Part shown: in pieces, positions 33,643 to 41,676 of the stretch
Position numbering within the stretch: position 1 is the stretch's first letter
Layout: each line of letters begins with the position of its first letter
NCBI RefSeq assembly: GCF_020400825.1
Contig: NZ_JAINVH010000025.1
Span: 59,345 to 123,344, forward strand
DNA length: 64,000 nt
Direction: 5' to 3'
DNA from: Streptomyces sp. HPF1205
Lineage (GTDB): Bacteria > Actinomycetota > Actinomycetes > Streptomycetales > Streptomycetaceae
Notes under the pieces: generated by a model
What the model was told of the DNA's origin: nothing
The model's input: only the letters and a program-made list of their open reading frames with translations
The model's database searches: none
Made by a program: the position numbers and the translations under genes

Positions 33643-34611
33643 TCACGAGCGTCCGACCGATTCCCCACTCGAACGAGTGATCGAAACCGGGGGCTTGACC
33701 CGGTCCAGACCGGCCTCGGCCAGCAGGTCCGCGACGGCCCGCGTCTCGCCCTCGGTCAGCGGGAGCAGCGGGGCCTGCGTGCGCGGGTGCCCGATCACCC
33801 CGCGTACGTACAAGGCGGCCTTGAACGCGCCCAGCGCGGCGGAGATCCGGCCGACCCGGTTCCGGTCGGGGATGCCGATGAGGCGCGCGAACAGGTCGGC
33901 GAGCCGCCGCTGTTCGGACCCGGCCGACGCGAAGTCCCCTGCGCGCGCGGCCTCGTACAGGCGCACGTAACCGTGCGGGTCGACGTTGCCCAGGCCGGGC
34001 ACGATGCCGTCCGCGCCGCGCGCCATCGCCAGGTCGGCGAGGGTCTCGGAACCGGTCAGGCACGCCACCCCCGTGCCCGCCGCCCCGTCCATGACCCGCT
34101 GGAAGGACTCCAGGTCGCCCGAGGAGTCCTTGACGGCGGCGATCACGCCCTCCCGCGCCAGGGCTGCGACCAGCGCGTGCGGCAGCTTGTAGCCGGTGTT
34201 GGCGGGGATGTCGTACGCGACCAGCGGAAGGTCGAGGGCGGCGTGCAGCGCCTCGTAGTGGGCGCGCACCTCGGCGTCGCCGACGCCCACGTAGAAGGGC
34301 GCGGTGACCACGACCGCGTCGGCACCCAGCGCTTGGGCCCGCCGGGCGTGCTCCAGGACCCTGAGGGTGCCGGTGTCGATCACGCCGGCCAGCACCGGAA
34401 CCCGGCCCTCGGCGACCTCGACGACCGTACGCAGCGCGGTGTCGCGGGCCGCGTCCGTCAACTGGGCCACCTCCCCGGTGGACCCGCCGACGAACAGGCC
34501 GTGCACCCCCGCATCCAGTTGGAAGGCGGCCAGCCGCCGCAGCGACGAGGTGTCCACCTCCCCGTCCTCCGTCAGCGGTGTGCACAGGGGCGGGACGACT
34601 CCGTGGAACAT
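33643..34611 (-). CDS. nanA: DapA-superfamily aldolase, probable N-acetylneuraminate lyase
   Basis: 322 residues of TIM-barrel type. FVGGSTGEVAQL matches the phosphate/carboxylate loop as in NanA rather than the GTTGES of dihydrodipicolinate synthase; AYDIPANTG holds the active Tyr and AAVKDSSGD the Schiff-base Lys. The start codon overlaps the stop of the NanT-like transporter gene by one base (TGATG), so they are co-translated. That pairing supports cleavage of sialic acid to N-acetylmannosamine and pyruvate. Other 2-keto-acid aldolase activities cannot be excluded, and nanE and nanK are not in the window. Confidence 0.8.
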   Translation of the reverse strand: MFHGVVPPLCTPLTEDGEVDTSSLRRLAAFQLDAGVHGLFVGGSTGEVAQLTDAARDTALRTVVEVAEGRVPVLAGVIDTGTLRVLEHARRAQALGADAVVVTAPFYVGVGDAEVRAHYEALHAALDLPLVAYDIPANTGYKLPHALVAALAREGVIAAVKDSSGDLESFQRVMDGAAGTGVACLTGSETLADLAMARGADGIVPGLGNVDPHGYVRLYEAARAGDFASAGSEQRRLADLFARLIGIPDRNRVGRISAALGAFKAALYVRGVIGHPRTQAPLLPLTEGETRAVADLLAEAGLDRVKPPVSITRSSGESVGRS

Positions 34612-36110
34612 CAGACCTTCTCACTTGTCGGGGGGTTGGAACGGGGACCGGCCGCGGTGCCGGCCGGGCCGGTGACGGCCCCGTCCGCGCCGCCGGGCGC
34701 CGGTAGCGGACGCCTGGCGTCGGCCATGCGCTGCAGCCGCGCGGGTACGTCGAAGCCGACCAGCAGCACCACCACGGCGGTTAGGGCGAGGGCGAGGACG
34801 GCGATGGAGGTGCCCAGGCCGAGCGGCTTGGCGATCTTCACGCCGAGCACGGGCGCGGCGGCGCCGCCGAGCGCGCCGACGTTGTAACTGAAGCCGAGGG
34901 CCGCGGCGCGCATCCGCAGCGGATAGTGCGAGCTCACATAGGCGGGCAGTACGCCCGAGGCTCCGGAACTCGTGCCCACCAGCAGGAACAGCAGCACCCA
35001 CAGGGCGACGGCGTGGCCCTTGCCGAGCACGAACACCGGGTACACGAACGCCAGGGAGGCGACGAGCATGGCGACGTATCCGCGCCGCGTCCCGAACCGG
35101 TCGCCGAGCCAGCCGACTGCGACCGATCCGACCGCGTAGCCGAAACCGGCGTACAGCAAGGCGTCGGAGACCTGGCCGGGGTCGTAGTGCAGGTCGGTCT
35201 TCAGGTACGTCGGCAGCAGCGACTGCAACGGCCAGGAGTACAGGAACGCGCAGAAGACGGTGACCATCAGGGCGACGACGACCGGCCACAGGCGGCCGGC
35301 GAACTGCACCGTCAAGGCGACGAAGCAGGCCGTGACCAAGGCGACCAGCAGCAAGGTGACGGCGGTGGACTGGCCGCGCAGCACCACAAGGAGTGCGACG
35401 GCGGCCGCCGCGCAGATCGGCAGGTTCCAGCTCTTGCGGCGCCCGGAGAACAGCAGGCCGGTGGCGCTGAGCCGCGTCTCGCCCGCCGCCTCGGCCCGTT
35501 GCCACTCGGCGGCCTCTGGCAGCCGCCGGCGCAGGTAGACGGCGACGACCACGGGAAGGACGCCGATCCAGAACAGCACCCGCCAGCTGCTGTGCGGCAC
35601 CACCCAGGCGTACGTCTTGGCCGCCAGGACGCTGCCCAGCGGGTAGCCGGACAGCAGCATGCCGCTGGCGGTGTTGCGCAGCCGGTGCGGCCAGCTCTCG
35701 ATGACATAGGTGGCGCTCGCGCTGTACTCGCCCGCCATGCCGAGCCCGACGACCATACGGAAGGCGAACAGCGACCAGTAGTCCCAGGAGAAGCCGCACA
35801 GCACCGAGCCGACCGCGTAGAGGGCGATGCTCAGCACCATCGCGGGGCGTCGGCCCAGCCGGTCGCCGAGGGCGCCGATGGCCAGGCCGCCGAACCAGCG
35901 CGAGACGAAGGCGGCGGACACCAGCGTCGCCGCCCGGACCGTGGACAGGTGGAAGTCCTTCGCGATCTCGGTCAGGACGAGGGTGATCAGGACGAAGTCG
36001 AAGCCGTCCATGGCGTAGCCCAGCCAGGCGGCGGAGAACGCCTTCCAGTCCTGGGCGGCGAGTTCCGAACGTCTGCTCGGTTGCGGCGGGGCGGCGGCGG
36101 AAGAACTCAT
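34611..36110 (-). CDS. nanT: MFS sialic-acid transporter, NanT-like
   Basis: 499 residues, 12 to 14 membrane spans. Several long stretches match my recollection of E. coli NanT: AAWLGYAMDGFDFVLITLVL, FVSRWFGGLAIGALGDRLGR, GMAGEYSASATYVIESWP, FLYSWPLQSLLPTYLKTDL and SYNVGALGGAAAP. It should import N-acetylneuraminate by proton symport. The ATG at 36110 has GAGG at 9 bases. First gene of a two-gene operon with the lyase, divergent from an FCD/GntR regulator across an operator array. Uptake of sialic acid implies growth on host or soil glycoconjugates. Confidence 0.88.
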   Translation of the reverse strand: MSSSAAAPPQPSRRSELAAQDWKAFSAAWLGYAMDGFDFVLITLVLTEIAKDFHLSTVRAATLVSAAFVSRWFGGLAIGALGDRLGRRPAMVLSIALYAVGSVLCGFSWDYWSLFAFRMVVGLGMAGEYSASATYVIESWPHRLRNTASGMLLSGYPLGSVLAAKTYAWVVPHSSWRVLFWIGVLPVVVAVYLRRRLPEAAEWQRAEAAGETRLSATGLLFSGRRKSWNLPICAAAAVALLVVLRGQSTAVTLLLVALVTACFVALTVQFAGRLWPVVVALMVTVFCAFLYSWPLQSLLPTYLKTDLHYDPGQVSDALLYAGFGYAVGSVAVGWLGDRFGTRRGYVAMLVASLAFVYPVFVLGKGHAVALWVLLFLLVGTSSGASGVLPAYVSSHYPLRMRAAALGFSYNVGALGGAAAPVLGVKIAKPLGLGTSIAVLALALTAVVVLLVGFDVPARLQRMADARRPLPAPGGADGAVTGPAGTAAGPRSNPPTSEKV

Positions 36111-36181
36111 GGCTCGCATCCTCGGGAGCGGGGGTTGGCGGAGGGGGTACGTGAGGGGAAGGGAAGGGTGGGAGGCAGGAC

Positions 36182-36195
36182 GTGGGACGTCTCAC
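36182..36195. promoter_or_regulatory. operator site 1 of nan locus
   Basis: GTGGGACGTCTCAC, one mismatch from the perfect palindrome GTGGGACGTCCCAC. It lies 72 bases before the nanT start. Confidence 0.7.
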
Positions 36196-36221
36196 GAGTC
36201 ACATCGTCTGTGTGGGTGAAC

Positions 36222-36235
36222 GTAGGACGTCCCAC
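36222..36235. promoter_or_regulatory. operator site 2 of nan locus
   Basis: GTAGGACGTCCCAC, exactly 40 bases from site 1 and identical to site 3. Confidence 0.75.
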
Positions 36236-36274
36236 GTAGGGTTTGAAATGCTGATTTCCGCGTGTGGCCAGGAT

Positions 36275-36302
36275 GTAGGACGTAGGACGTCCCACGTCCT
36301 AC
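36275..36302. promoter_or_regulatory. operator site 3 of nan locus, extended palindrome
   Basis: GTAGGACGTCCCAC at 36282-36295, exactly 60 bases from site 2, is embedded in a wider palindrome (GTAGGACGT at 36275 and ACGTCCTAC at 36294). It ends 22 bases before the regulator start, overlapping its likely promoter. Confidence 0.75.
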
Positions 36303-36324
36303 GCATGGCGGTAACCTAGGCGTC

Positions 36325-37119
36325 ATGCCACCGCAGCGCAAGCCCCTCGCTCCGGCCACCGCCGACCCGGGCCGTACCCGGCGCCCCACCGTCCAGGACC
36401 AGATCGTCGACCTGATCGTGGAACTCGACCTCGGCCCGGGCGAGGCGCTGCCCACCGAGCCCGAGCTCATGCGCACGCTCGCCGTGAGCCGCAACTCGGT
36501 ACGCGAGGGCCTCAAGGCCCTGCAGGCCCTCGGCATCGTGGACGTCCGCCACGGTTACGGGACCTACGTCGGCACGGCGCAACTGGACTCCCTGGCGCAG
36601 AACCTGCTGTTCCACACCCGTCTGGCGGTCCGGCGCGACGACCACCGGGCGCTGCGCGACATCGTGGAGGTGCGCGCCCTGCTGGAGAGCGGCCTGATCC
36701 GGCGCTCGGCCGTGGAACTGCCGCCCGTCGCCCTGGGCCGGCTGGAGGCCGAGCTGGAAGCGCTGGCGGAAGGCGGCGACGAGGGCCGGGCCGGCCACGA
36801 CCGCCGCTTCCACGAACTGCTCTACGAGCCCCTCGGCAACACCCTCGCGCTCGAACTGATCGCCCTCTTCTGGGGTGTCTACCGCCAACTGGAGAGCGAA
36901 CTGGGCAAGCCGCGCACCGACCACGAGCAGGTCGTCCGCCAGCACCGCCGGATCCTCGACGCCCTGCTCTCGCACGACCCGGAAGCCGCCGCGGCCGAGC
37001 TCGCCGAGCACTTCGCCGACGTCACCGCCCGTATCGACCAGTGGTCCGCGAAGGCCGCCGGCCCGGCGCCCGAGGCGCCGCGGGCAGCGGGCCCGGTCAG
37101 TACAGCCGGCCGGCCCTGA
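36325..37119 (+). CDS. FCD-domain GntR-family regulator, NanR-like
   Basis: 264 residues: winged helix (ALPTEPELMRTLAVSRNSVREGLKAL) and an FCD effector domain with the metal-binding pattern DIVEVRALLE, HDRRFHELLY and HRRILDALL. E. coli NanR belongs to the same group. Divergent from nanT-nanA with three matching palindromes between them, it probably represses the transporter-lyase operon and itself. The effector is likely sialic acid or a breakdown product. A -10-like TAACCT lies 8 bases before the ATG and no ribosome binding site is seen, so the mRNA may be leaderless. Confidence 0.88.
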   Translation: MPPQRKPLAPATADPGRTRRPTVQDQIVDLIVELDLGPGEALPTEPELMRTLAVSRNSVREGLKALQALGIVDVRHGYGTYVGTAQLDSLAQNLLFHTRLAVRRDDHRALRDIVEVRALLESGLIRRSAVELPPVALGRLEAELEALAEGGDEGRAGHDRRFHELLYEPLGNTLALELIALFWGVYRQLESELGKPRTDHEQVVRQHRRILDALLSHDPEAAAAELAEHFADVTARIDQWSAKAAGPAPEAPRAAGPVSTAGRP

Positions 37120-37130
37120 CCCGGCCGGCC

Positions 37131-38060
37131 CTACCCCGGCCGCCCGTTCCGCCCGTTCCGCCCGGTCGGCCATGGCAGGTACGTCGCCGCGTAGACCGCC
37201 GTCGCCGTCGCCACAATGGCGAAGCTCGGCGGCACGCGCGGCACGGCATAGCTCAGGGCGAGACCGGCCCACATCGCGCCGACCGCGAGGCCGGCGGACA
37301 GGCCGAGGGCGAGGTGGGGCCGGGCGGTCAGCCGCTGGGCCGCGCCCGCCGGGGCGGCGAGCAGGCCGAGGACGAGCAGCGCGCCGACCGCCTGGGTGGA
37401 CTCGGCCGCGCACGCCCCCGCCAGCGCGAGGAAGACGAAGCCCAGCAGCCGCACCGGAACCCCGCGCGCCGCCGCCACCGACTCGTCCACCGAGGCGAAC
37501 AGCAGCGGCCGGGCCACGGCCAGGACGGCGCCGCAGATGCCCGCCCCCACCAGCGCCGCGGTCAGCGCCTGCGCGCCGGACAGCCCGAAGACGGAGCCGA
37601 ACAGCACACCCACTCCCGCGCCGCCGTTCCCCGCGCTGCGCGAGGTGGTGTAGAGGGTCAGGAAGAAGACGCCGAGCCCGAGGATCCAGGAGAAGACGCT
37701 CCCGATGGCGACGTCGTCGGCCCGCCCGCGCCGCCCGAGGGCGCCGAGTAGGACGGCCACCGCGACGGTCCCCCCGTACAGCCCGATCCGGGGGTCGACG
37801 CCCAGCGCGAAGGCGGCCAGAGCGCCGGTGAAGGCGACGTGGCTGAGCGCGTCCCCCGTGAACACCTGGGCGCGCAGCACCATGAAGTAGCCGATCAGGC
37901 CGGCGGCGGCCGCGATCGCCGTACCGGCGAGGAAGGCGTGCTGGAAGAAGGGGTGCGAGAAGGGGCCGTGCGCGGCCATTACGACGACCGCGTGCCTCCC
38001 CCCGCCGCCCGTTCCCCCACCGCCTCCCATGCCTGCGCTCACGCCACCCACCCCGCTCAT
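37131..38060 (-). CDS. metal ABC transporter permease 2 (ZnuB/MntB family)
   Basis: 309 residues, about eight membrane helices. Family features are IGYFMVLRAQVFTGDALSHVAFTG, FASVDESVAAARGVPVRLLG and LLVLGLLAAPAGAAQRL. Its ATG overlaps the stop of permease 1 (ATGA), although the first 25 residues are a Gly-rich stretch and translation could begin at ATG 37979 (MAAHGPFSHP). It is the last gene of the zinc ABC operon. With permease 1 it probably forms a heterodimeric channel, as in TroCD-type systems. Confidence 0.88.
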   Translation of the reverse strand: MSGVGGVSAGMGGGGGTGGGGRHAVVVMAAHGPFSHPFFQHAFLAGTAIAAAAGLIGYFMVLRAQVFTGDALSHVAFTGALAAFALGVDPRIGLYGGTVAVAVLLGALGRRGRADDVAIGSVFSWILGLGVFFLTLYTTSRSAGNGGAGVGVLFGSVFGLSGAQALTAALVGAGICGAVLAVARPLLFASVDESVAAARGVPVRLLGFVFLALAGACAAESTQAVGALLVLGLLAAPAGAAQRLTARPHLALGLSAGLAVGAMWAGLALSYAVPRVPPSFAIVATATAVYAATYLPWPTGRNGRNGRPG

Positions 38061-38983
38061 GCCGCCCGCTCCCGCGTCCCTTGACGCCCCCGTATGACCG
38101 CTGCCGCACGCGCCGCCGCATAGGCGCCGAAGGCGAACGTCGTCACATAGAAGCCGATCGGGTACGGCGAGTAGTACGCCACCGTCAGGCCGGCCCAGGT
38201 CACCAGGAGCGCGAGCGCGACGGAGAGCGCGAGGCCCCGGGCGGGTCGCGTGGTCAGCGCCTGGGCGGTGGCGGCGGGCATCACCAGCAGGGCGAAGACC
38301 AGCAGGGTGCCGGTGATCTGGCTGGTCTCGGCGGCCGCCGCGCCCAGCAGGACGAGGAAGGCGGTGGACAGCGGGCGCAGCGGCACCCCGCGCCCGGCGG
38401 CGACGTCCGGGTCGACGGAGGCGAACAGCAGCGGCCGCCCGATCGCCGCCAGCAGCGCGAGCACCGCGGCCGCAACCGCCAGCAGCACCCACACCTGGGC
38501 GGTGGTGATGCCCAGGAAGCTGCCGAACAGCAGCGAGGTCGTACCGCCGAGCAGCCCCTTGTAGAGCGCGGTGAACAGGAAGCCGCAGGCCAGCAGGAAG
38601 GCCTGGACGGTGCCGGTGAGCGCCGACTCCGCGATGCCGCCGTCCCGCCCGGCGCGCGGGACCGCGGCGAGCACAAGGGCGGCGGCGAGGCAGAACGCGA
38701 AGTAGCCGTAGGTCGCGCCGACCCCGACCAGGACCGCCCCGGCCGCGCCCGGGAAGCCGACGACGGCCAGGGTGTGCCCGGCGAAGCTCTGCCGCCGCAG
38801 CACCATGAACCACCCGACCACGCCCGCCGTGACGGCCACGACCGTGCCGGCCCGGAAGGCGTTGACCATGAAGGGGTACGACCACATGTCCCGCAGGTCG
38901 TCCACGAGGTTCCAGGACCAGACGGGGCCCGCCGCCGCGGCTCCGGCCACGAGCCCGCCCGTCCCGCTCACGACCGCGCTCAC
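38057..38983 (-). CDS. metal ABC transporter permease 1 (ZnuB/MntB family)
   Basis: 308 residues from a GTG overlapping the ATPase stop (GTGA). About eight helices, with VVGWFMVLRRQSFAGHTLAVVG, FASVDPDVAAGRGVPLRPLS and TLLVFALLVMPAATAQAL, the same framework as permease 2. The two are paralogues in tandem. Position and family show a metal-ion import channel; the Zur box before the operon points to zinc. Confidence 0.9.
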   Translation of the reverse strand: MSAVVSGTGGLVAGAAAAGPVWSWNLVDDLRDMWSYPFMVNAFRAGTVVAVTAGVVGWFMVLRRQSFAGHTLAVVGFPGAAGAVLVGVGATYGYFAFCLAAALVLAAVPRAGRDGGIAESALTGTVQAFLLACGFLFTALYKGLLGGTTSLLFGSFLGITTAQVWVLLAVAAAVLALLAAIGRPLLFASVDPDVAAGRGVPLRPLSTAFLVLLGAAAAETSQITGTLLVFALLVMPAATAQALTTRPARGLALSVALALLVTWAGLTVAYYSPYPIGFYVTTFAFGAYAAARAAAVIRGRQGTRERAA

Positions 38984-40041
38984 GCCGGCCCCCCGGAGGA
39001 GGAGCCGCCGCGCACGCTCAGGTTCCCGCCCGCGCCCAGGGCGCCGGATTGCCGGGCCGGGTGCCGATCCGCGTGACGGGCCGCCTGACGATCCGCGTGC
39101 CGATCCGCGTGACGGGCCGGGGCCTCGGGCTGGCCGACCACCACCAGGCGCCCGTCGGAGGTGCGCAGGACCTCGATCGGCGTCCCGTACAGCGTCGACA
39201 GGATCGGCCCGGTGATCACCTGGGCGGGGGTGCCGGAGACGGCGCCGCCCTCGGCGAGGTAGACCACCCGGTCGAGGTGGGACAGGATCGGGTTGACGTC
39301 GTGCGCGACCATCAGCACGGTGACGCCCTCCTCGCGGCATACGCGTCCGATGAGCGCGGCGACGGCGGCCTGGTTGGGCAGGTCGAGGCTGTCCAGCGGT
39401 TCGTCGAGGAGCAGCAGCCGGGGCCGGCGTACGAGGGCCTGCGCGATCAGCAGCCGCTGCTGCTCGCCGCCCGAGCACTGCCCGATCGGCCGGTGCGCGT
39501 ACGCCGACGCGCCCACCAGCTCCACGACCTCGGCGATACGGTCGCGAGCGGCCTTGCGCCCGGCCGCCCAGGGCACGGGCAGGCCCCAGCGGTCGCCGTC
39601 CCACCCGAGCCGTACGACGTCGATGCCGCGCAGCCGCAACGAGGCGTCGAAGCTGCGCCGCTGCGGCAGATAGCCGACCCGGTCCCCGGCCCTTCCCGGC
39701 ACCCCGCCCAGCACCCGTACCTCCCCGGCGGCCGGCGGCAGCACCCCAAGCAGCAGCTTGACCAGCGTGGACTTGCCGACACCGTTCGGGCCGAGGACCG
39801 CCACGAACTCGCCCGCTCCGACGTCCAGGTCGACGCCCGACCACAGCGCCCGGCCCGCGACCCGTACGGAGGCGCCGCGCAAGGAGACGACGGCCCCGGA
39901 CCCTGAGCCGGTCCCGGACTCCTGGCCGGTCCCGCGTCCCGAGCCGCGCCCGCGTCCTGAGCCGGCCCCGCGTCCCGAGCCGCGCCCGGATTCCGAGCCG
40001 CGCCCGGGGAGGGTTCCCGCGGCCGTGTTGCTTCCCGTCAC
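38980..40041 (-). CDS. metal ABC transporter ATPase with His-rich tail
   Basis: 353 residues with Walker A LGPNGVGKSTLVK, signature CSGGEQQRLLIAQAL, Walker B LLLLDEPLDSLD and switch His AHDVNPIL. Two unusual low-complexity ends: an N-terminal Gly/Ser/Arg repeat of about 30 residues, and a C-terminal RHADRHADRQAARHADRH segment that could bind metal. GTG 40041 is chosen because AGGAG lies 7 bases upstream. It powers the two permeases encoded downstream in the same overlapping operon. Confidence 0.9.
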   Translation of the reverse strand: MTGSNTAAGTLPGRGSESGRGSGRGAGSGRGRGSGRGTGQESGTGSGSGAVVSLRGASVRVAGRALWSGVDLDVGAGEFVAVLGPNGVGKSTLVKLLLGVLPPAAGEVRVLGGVPGRAGDRVGYLPQRRSFDASLRLRGIDVVRLGWDGDRWGLPVPWAAGRKAARDRIAEVVELVGASAYAHRPIGQCSGGEQQRLLIAQALVRRPRLLLLDEPLDSLDLPNQAAVAALIGRVCREEGVTVLMVAHDVNPILSHLDRVVYLAEGGAVSGTPAQVITGPILSTLYGTPIEVLRTSDGRLVVVGQPEAPARHADRHADRQAARHADRHPARQSGALGAGGNLSVRGGSSSGGPA

Positions 40042-40091
40042 TGTCGTCACTCCTCTTCGCGTCCCGTCACGTACGGTCCCGTGGTGTCCCG

Positions 40092-41057
40092 TCACTTGCC
40101 CGCGGCCCGGTCGAGGGCCTGCTTGATGCCCTGGAGCTGGCGTACCTGCCAGTCCTGGAAGGAGGCGCCCGCCGGGGTGAGGGTCTCGGTGACCGTGGCG
40201 ACGGGGATGCCGGCCGCCTTGGCCTCGTCCACCTGCCGCTTCACGTCCGGCGTCGCGTTCTGGCTGTTGTAGACGTAGACCTTGATGCGCCCGGCCGTGA
40301 TCTGCCGGTCGGCGACGGCCTTGTCGTGCGCGGTGGGGTCGGTGCCCTCGCTGATCGCGGTCAGGAACGAGTACGGGGTGAGCACCCGCAGCCCCAGCCC
40401 CTCGGCGAGCGGACCGACAACGGACTCCGACGCGCCTATGGGTGTGCCCCCGTAAGCGGCCTTGATCGCGGAAACGAGCCCGTCGTACGGGCCCAGCGCC
40501 TTCGTCTCGAACGCCGTCCTCAAGGCGTCGAAGTCGGCGGCGTCCGCCGGGTCGATCTTCTTGTAGTCGGCGGTGACGCGCTCGATGACGGCGTGGACGT
40601 CGGCGGGCGAGTACCAGCGGTGGGGGTTGCCGCCGGGCCCGACCCCGACCAGGTCGCCGACCTTGAGCTCGGTGCGGCCGCCGTCCGGGTCGGCGGCCAG
40701 CAGCTTGTCCGCCCAGGTGTCGTAGCCGGCCCCGTTGACGATCACGTATCGCGCGGCCGCGACCGCACGGGCGTCGGAGGCGGTCGGCTCGTAGTCGTGC
40801 GGGTCGGCGTCGGGGTTGTCGATGACGCTGGTGACCTGGACGTGCCGGCCGCCGAGCTGACTCGCGACGCTCCCCCAGAAGTTCTCCGCGGCCACCACCC
40901 GGATCACCTTCGTGGCGCCGCCCGACGCCTTGCCGTCCCCGGCGGCCGGGGAGGTGGCGCACCCGCTGAGCACAAGGGTGGCGACGGCGGCCAGGGCGGC
41001 GGAGGCGGCGAGAGGCGCGGCTGCGGCGGACGCGGGGAAGCGAGGGGCGCGGGTCAT
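40092..41057 (-). CDS. znuA: zinc-binding lipoprotein of ABC transporter (ZnuA-like)
   Basis: 321 residues with lipobox TLVLSGCA. Cluster A-1 binding-protein motifs are present: NFWGSVASQLGG, DNPDADPHDYEPT (first metal His), GNPHRWYSPADV (second), PIGASESVVGPL, and TLTPAGASFQDW at the C-terminus. It captures zinc outside the membrane and hands it to the permeases. First gene of the operon, 50 bases before the ATPase start, with a Zur-like box just upstream. Confidence 0.92.
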   Translation of the reverse strand: MTRAPRFPASAAAAPLAASAALAAVATLVLSGCATSPAAGDGKASGGATKVIRVVAAENFWGSVASQLGGRHVQVTSVIDNPDADPHDYEPTASDARAVAAARYVIVNGAGYDTWADKLLAADPDGGRTELKVGDLVGVGPGGNPHRWYSPADVHAVIERVTADYKKIDPADAADFDALRTAFETKALGPYDGLVSAIKAAYGGTPIGASESVVGPLAEGLGLRVLTPYSFLTAISEGTDPTAHDKAVADRQITAGRIKVYVYNSQNATPDVKRQVDEAKAAGIPVATVTETLTPAGASFQDWQVRQLQGIKQALDRAAGK

Positions 41058-41072
41058 GCGGCTTACGCTAAT

Positions 41073-41087
41073 TGAAAATGACTTTCA
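41073..41087 (-). promoter_or_regulatory. Zur box upstream of zinc ABC operon
   Basis: TGAAAATGACTTTCA is one base from a perfect 7-1-7 palindrome and matches the streptomycete Zur consensus TGAAAATGATTTTCA. It lies 15 bases before the znuA start codon. Confidence 0.85.
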
Positions 41088-41111
41088 CCTCCACGCCCGC
41101 CCCTATGGATA

Positions 41112-41126
41112 TGAAAATCGTTACTA
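41112..41126 (-). promoter_or_regulatory. second, weaker Zur-like site
   Basis: tgaaaatcgttacta matches the left half and centre of the Zur consensus but has a degenerate right half. It lies 39 bases upstream of the first box. Confidence 0.5.
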
Positions 41127-41184
41127 CTTCTTTGCGTGCGAGCGGATGAACGAATGAACGGATGAGCGTGCGAGTGGGCGAACG

Positions 41185-41220
41185 TACGAGGCCACGAGGC
41201 CACGAGGCCACGAGGGCGCG
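41185..41220. repeat. 9-bp tandem repeat
   Basis: About three and a half copies of gaggccac(g/a) lie between the zinc operon promoter and the small membrane-protein gene. Confidence 0.7.
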
Positions 41221-41253
41221 GGGACCCGAGGCGTGAAGGCGCGCGCCCCCGCC

Positions 41254-41511
41254 TCACGGCCCCTTCACCCCCCTCAGCCCTTGGAGCAGCGCGCGCAGGA
41301 CCGCGAGCCGGTACGCGCGGTCGGCCGGTCCGGAACGCAGGGCTTTGCGCGCGGCGTGCACGGCGAGCCCCGCGAGGACCAGCCGGACCAGCGCGCCGCT
41401 GACGGCGAGAGCGCACAGCGCCCACGCGGCGGCATCCGTGTCGATCTCGCCGATTTTGACGATCTGGTCGATCTGGTCGATCTGGTCGATCTGGTCGATG
41501 AAGAGCACCAT
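41254..41511 (-). CDS. small membrane protein with N-terminal Ile-Asp-Gln repeat
   Basis: 85 residues: start MVLFIDQIDQIDQIDQIV, encoded by 9-bp tandem repeats at 41461-41500, then one or two hydrophobic segments (AWALCALAVSGALVRLVLAGLAV) and a basic C-terminus. GAGGTGA precedes the ATG at good spacing, which supports translation. No homologue or function is recognised. The repeated IDQ unit would make an amphipathic strand or coil and could change length by slippage. Confidence 0.55.
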   Translation of the reverse strand: MVLFIDQIDQIDQIDQIVKIGEIDTDAAAWALCALAVSGALVRLVLAGLAVHAARKALRSGPADRAYRLAVLRALLQGLRGVKGP

Positions 41512-41676
41512 CGCTCACCTCTCCGGGACGTGCGGGAGGTTACGGTCTAGCGCCGCGGCGGCCCGGTGCGCTGCCCCGCGGCCGCGCGGAGTCGCTCGCG
41601 GGGCCGGGCGGCACCGCCGAACTCCGCGCAGCCGCGCCCCTGTCGGCCGTGCGGCGCGCGGGGGAGTATGCGCGGC

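Noticed and set aside
37131..38885. Two zinc permeases as one 584-codon protein
   Set aside because: The long frame's first half is a shadow of permease 1; permease 2 begins at the ATGA overlap at 38060.
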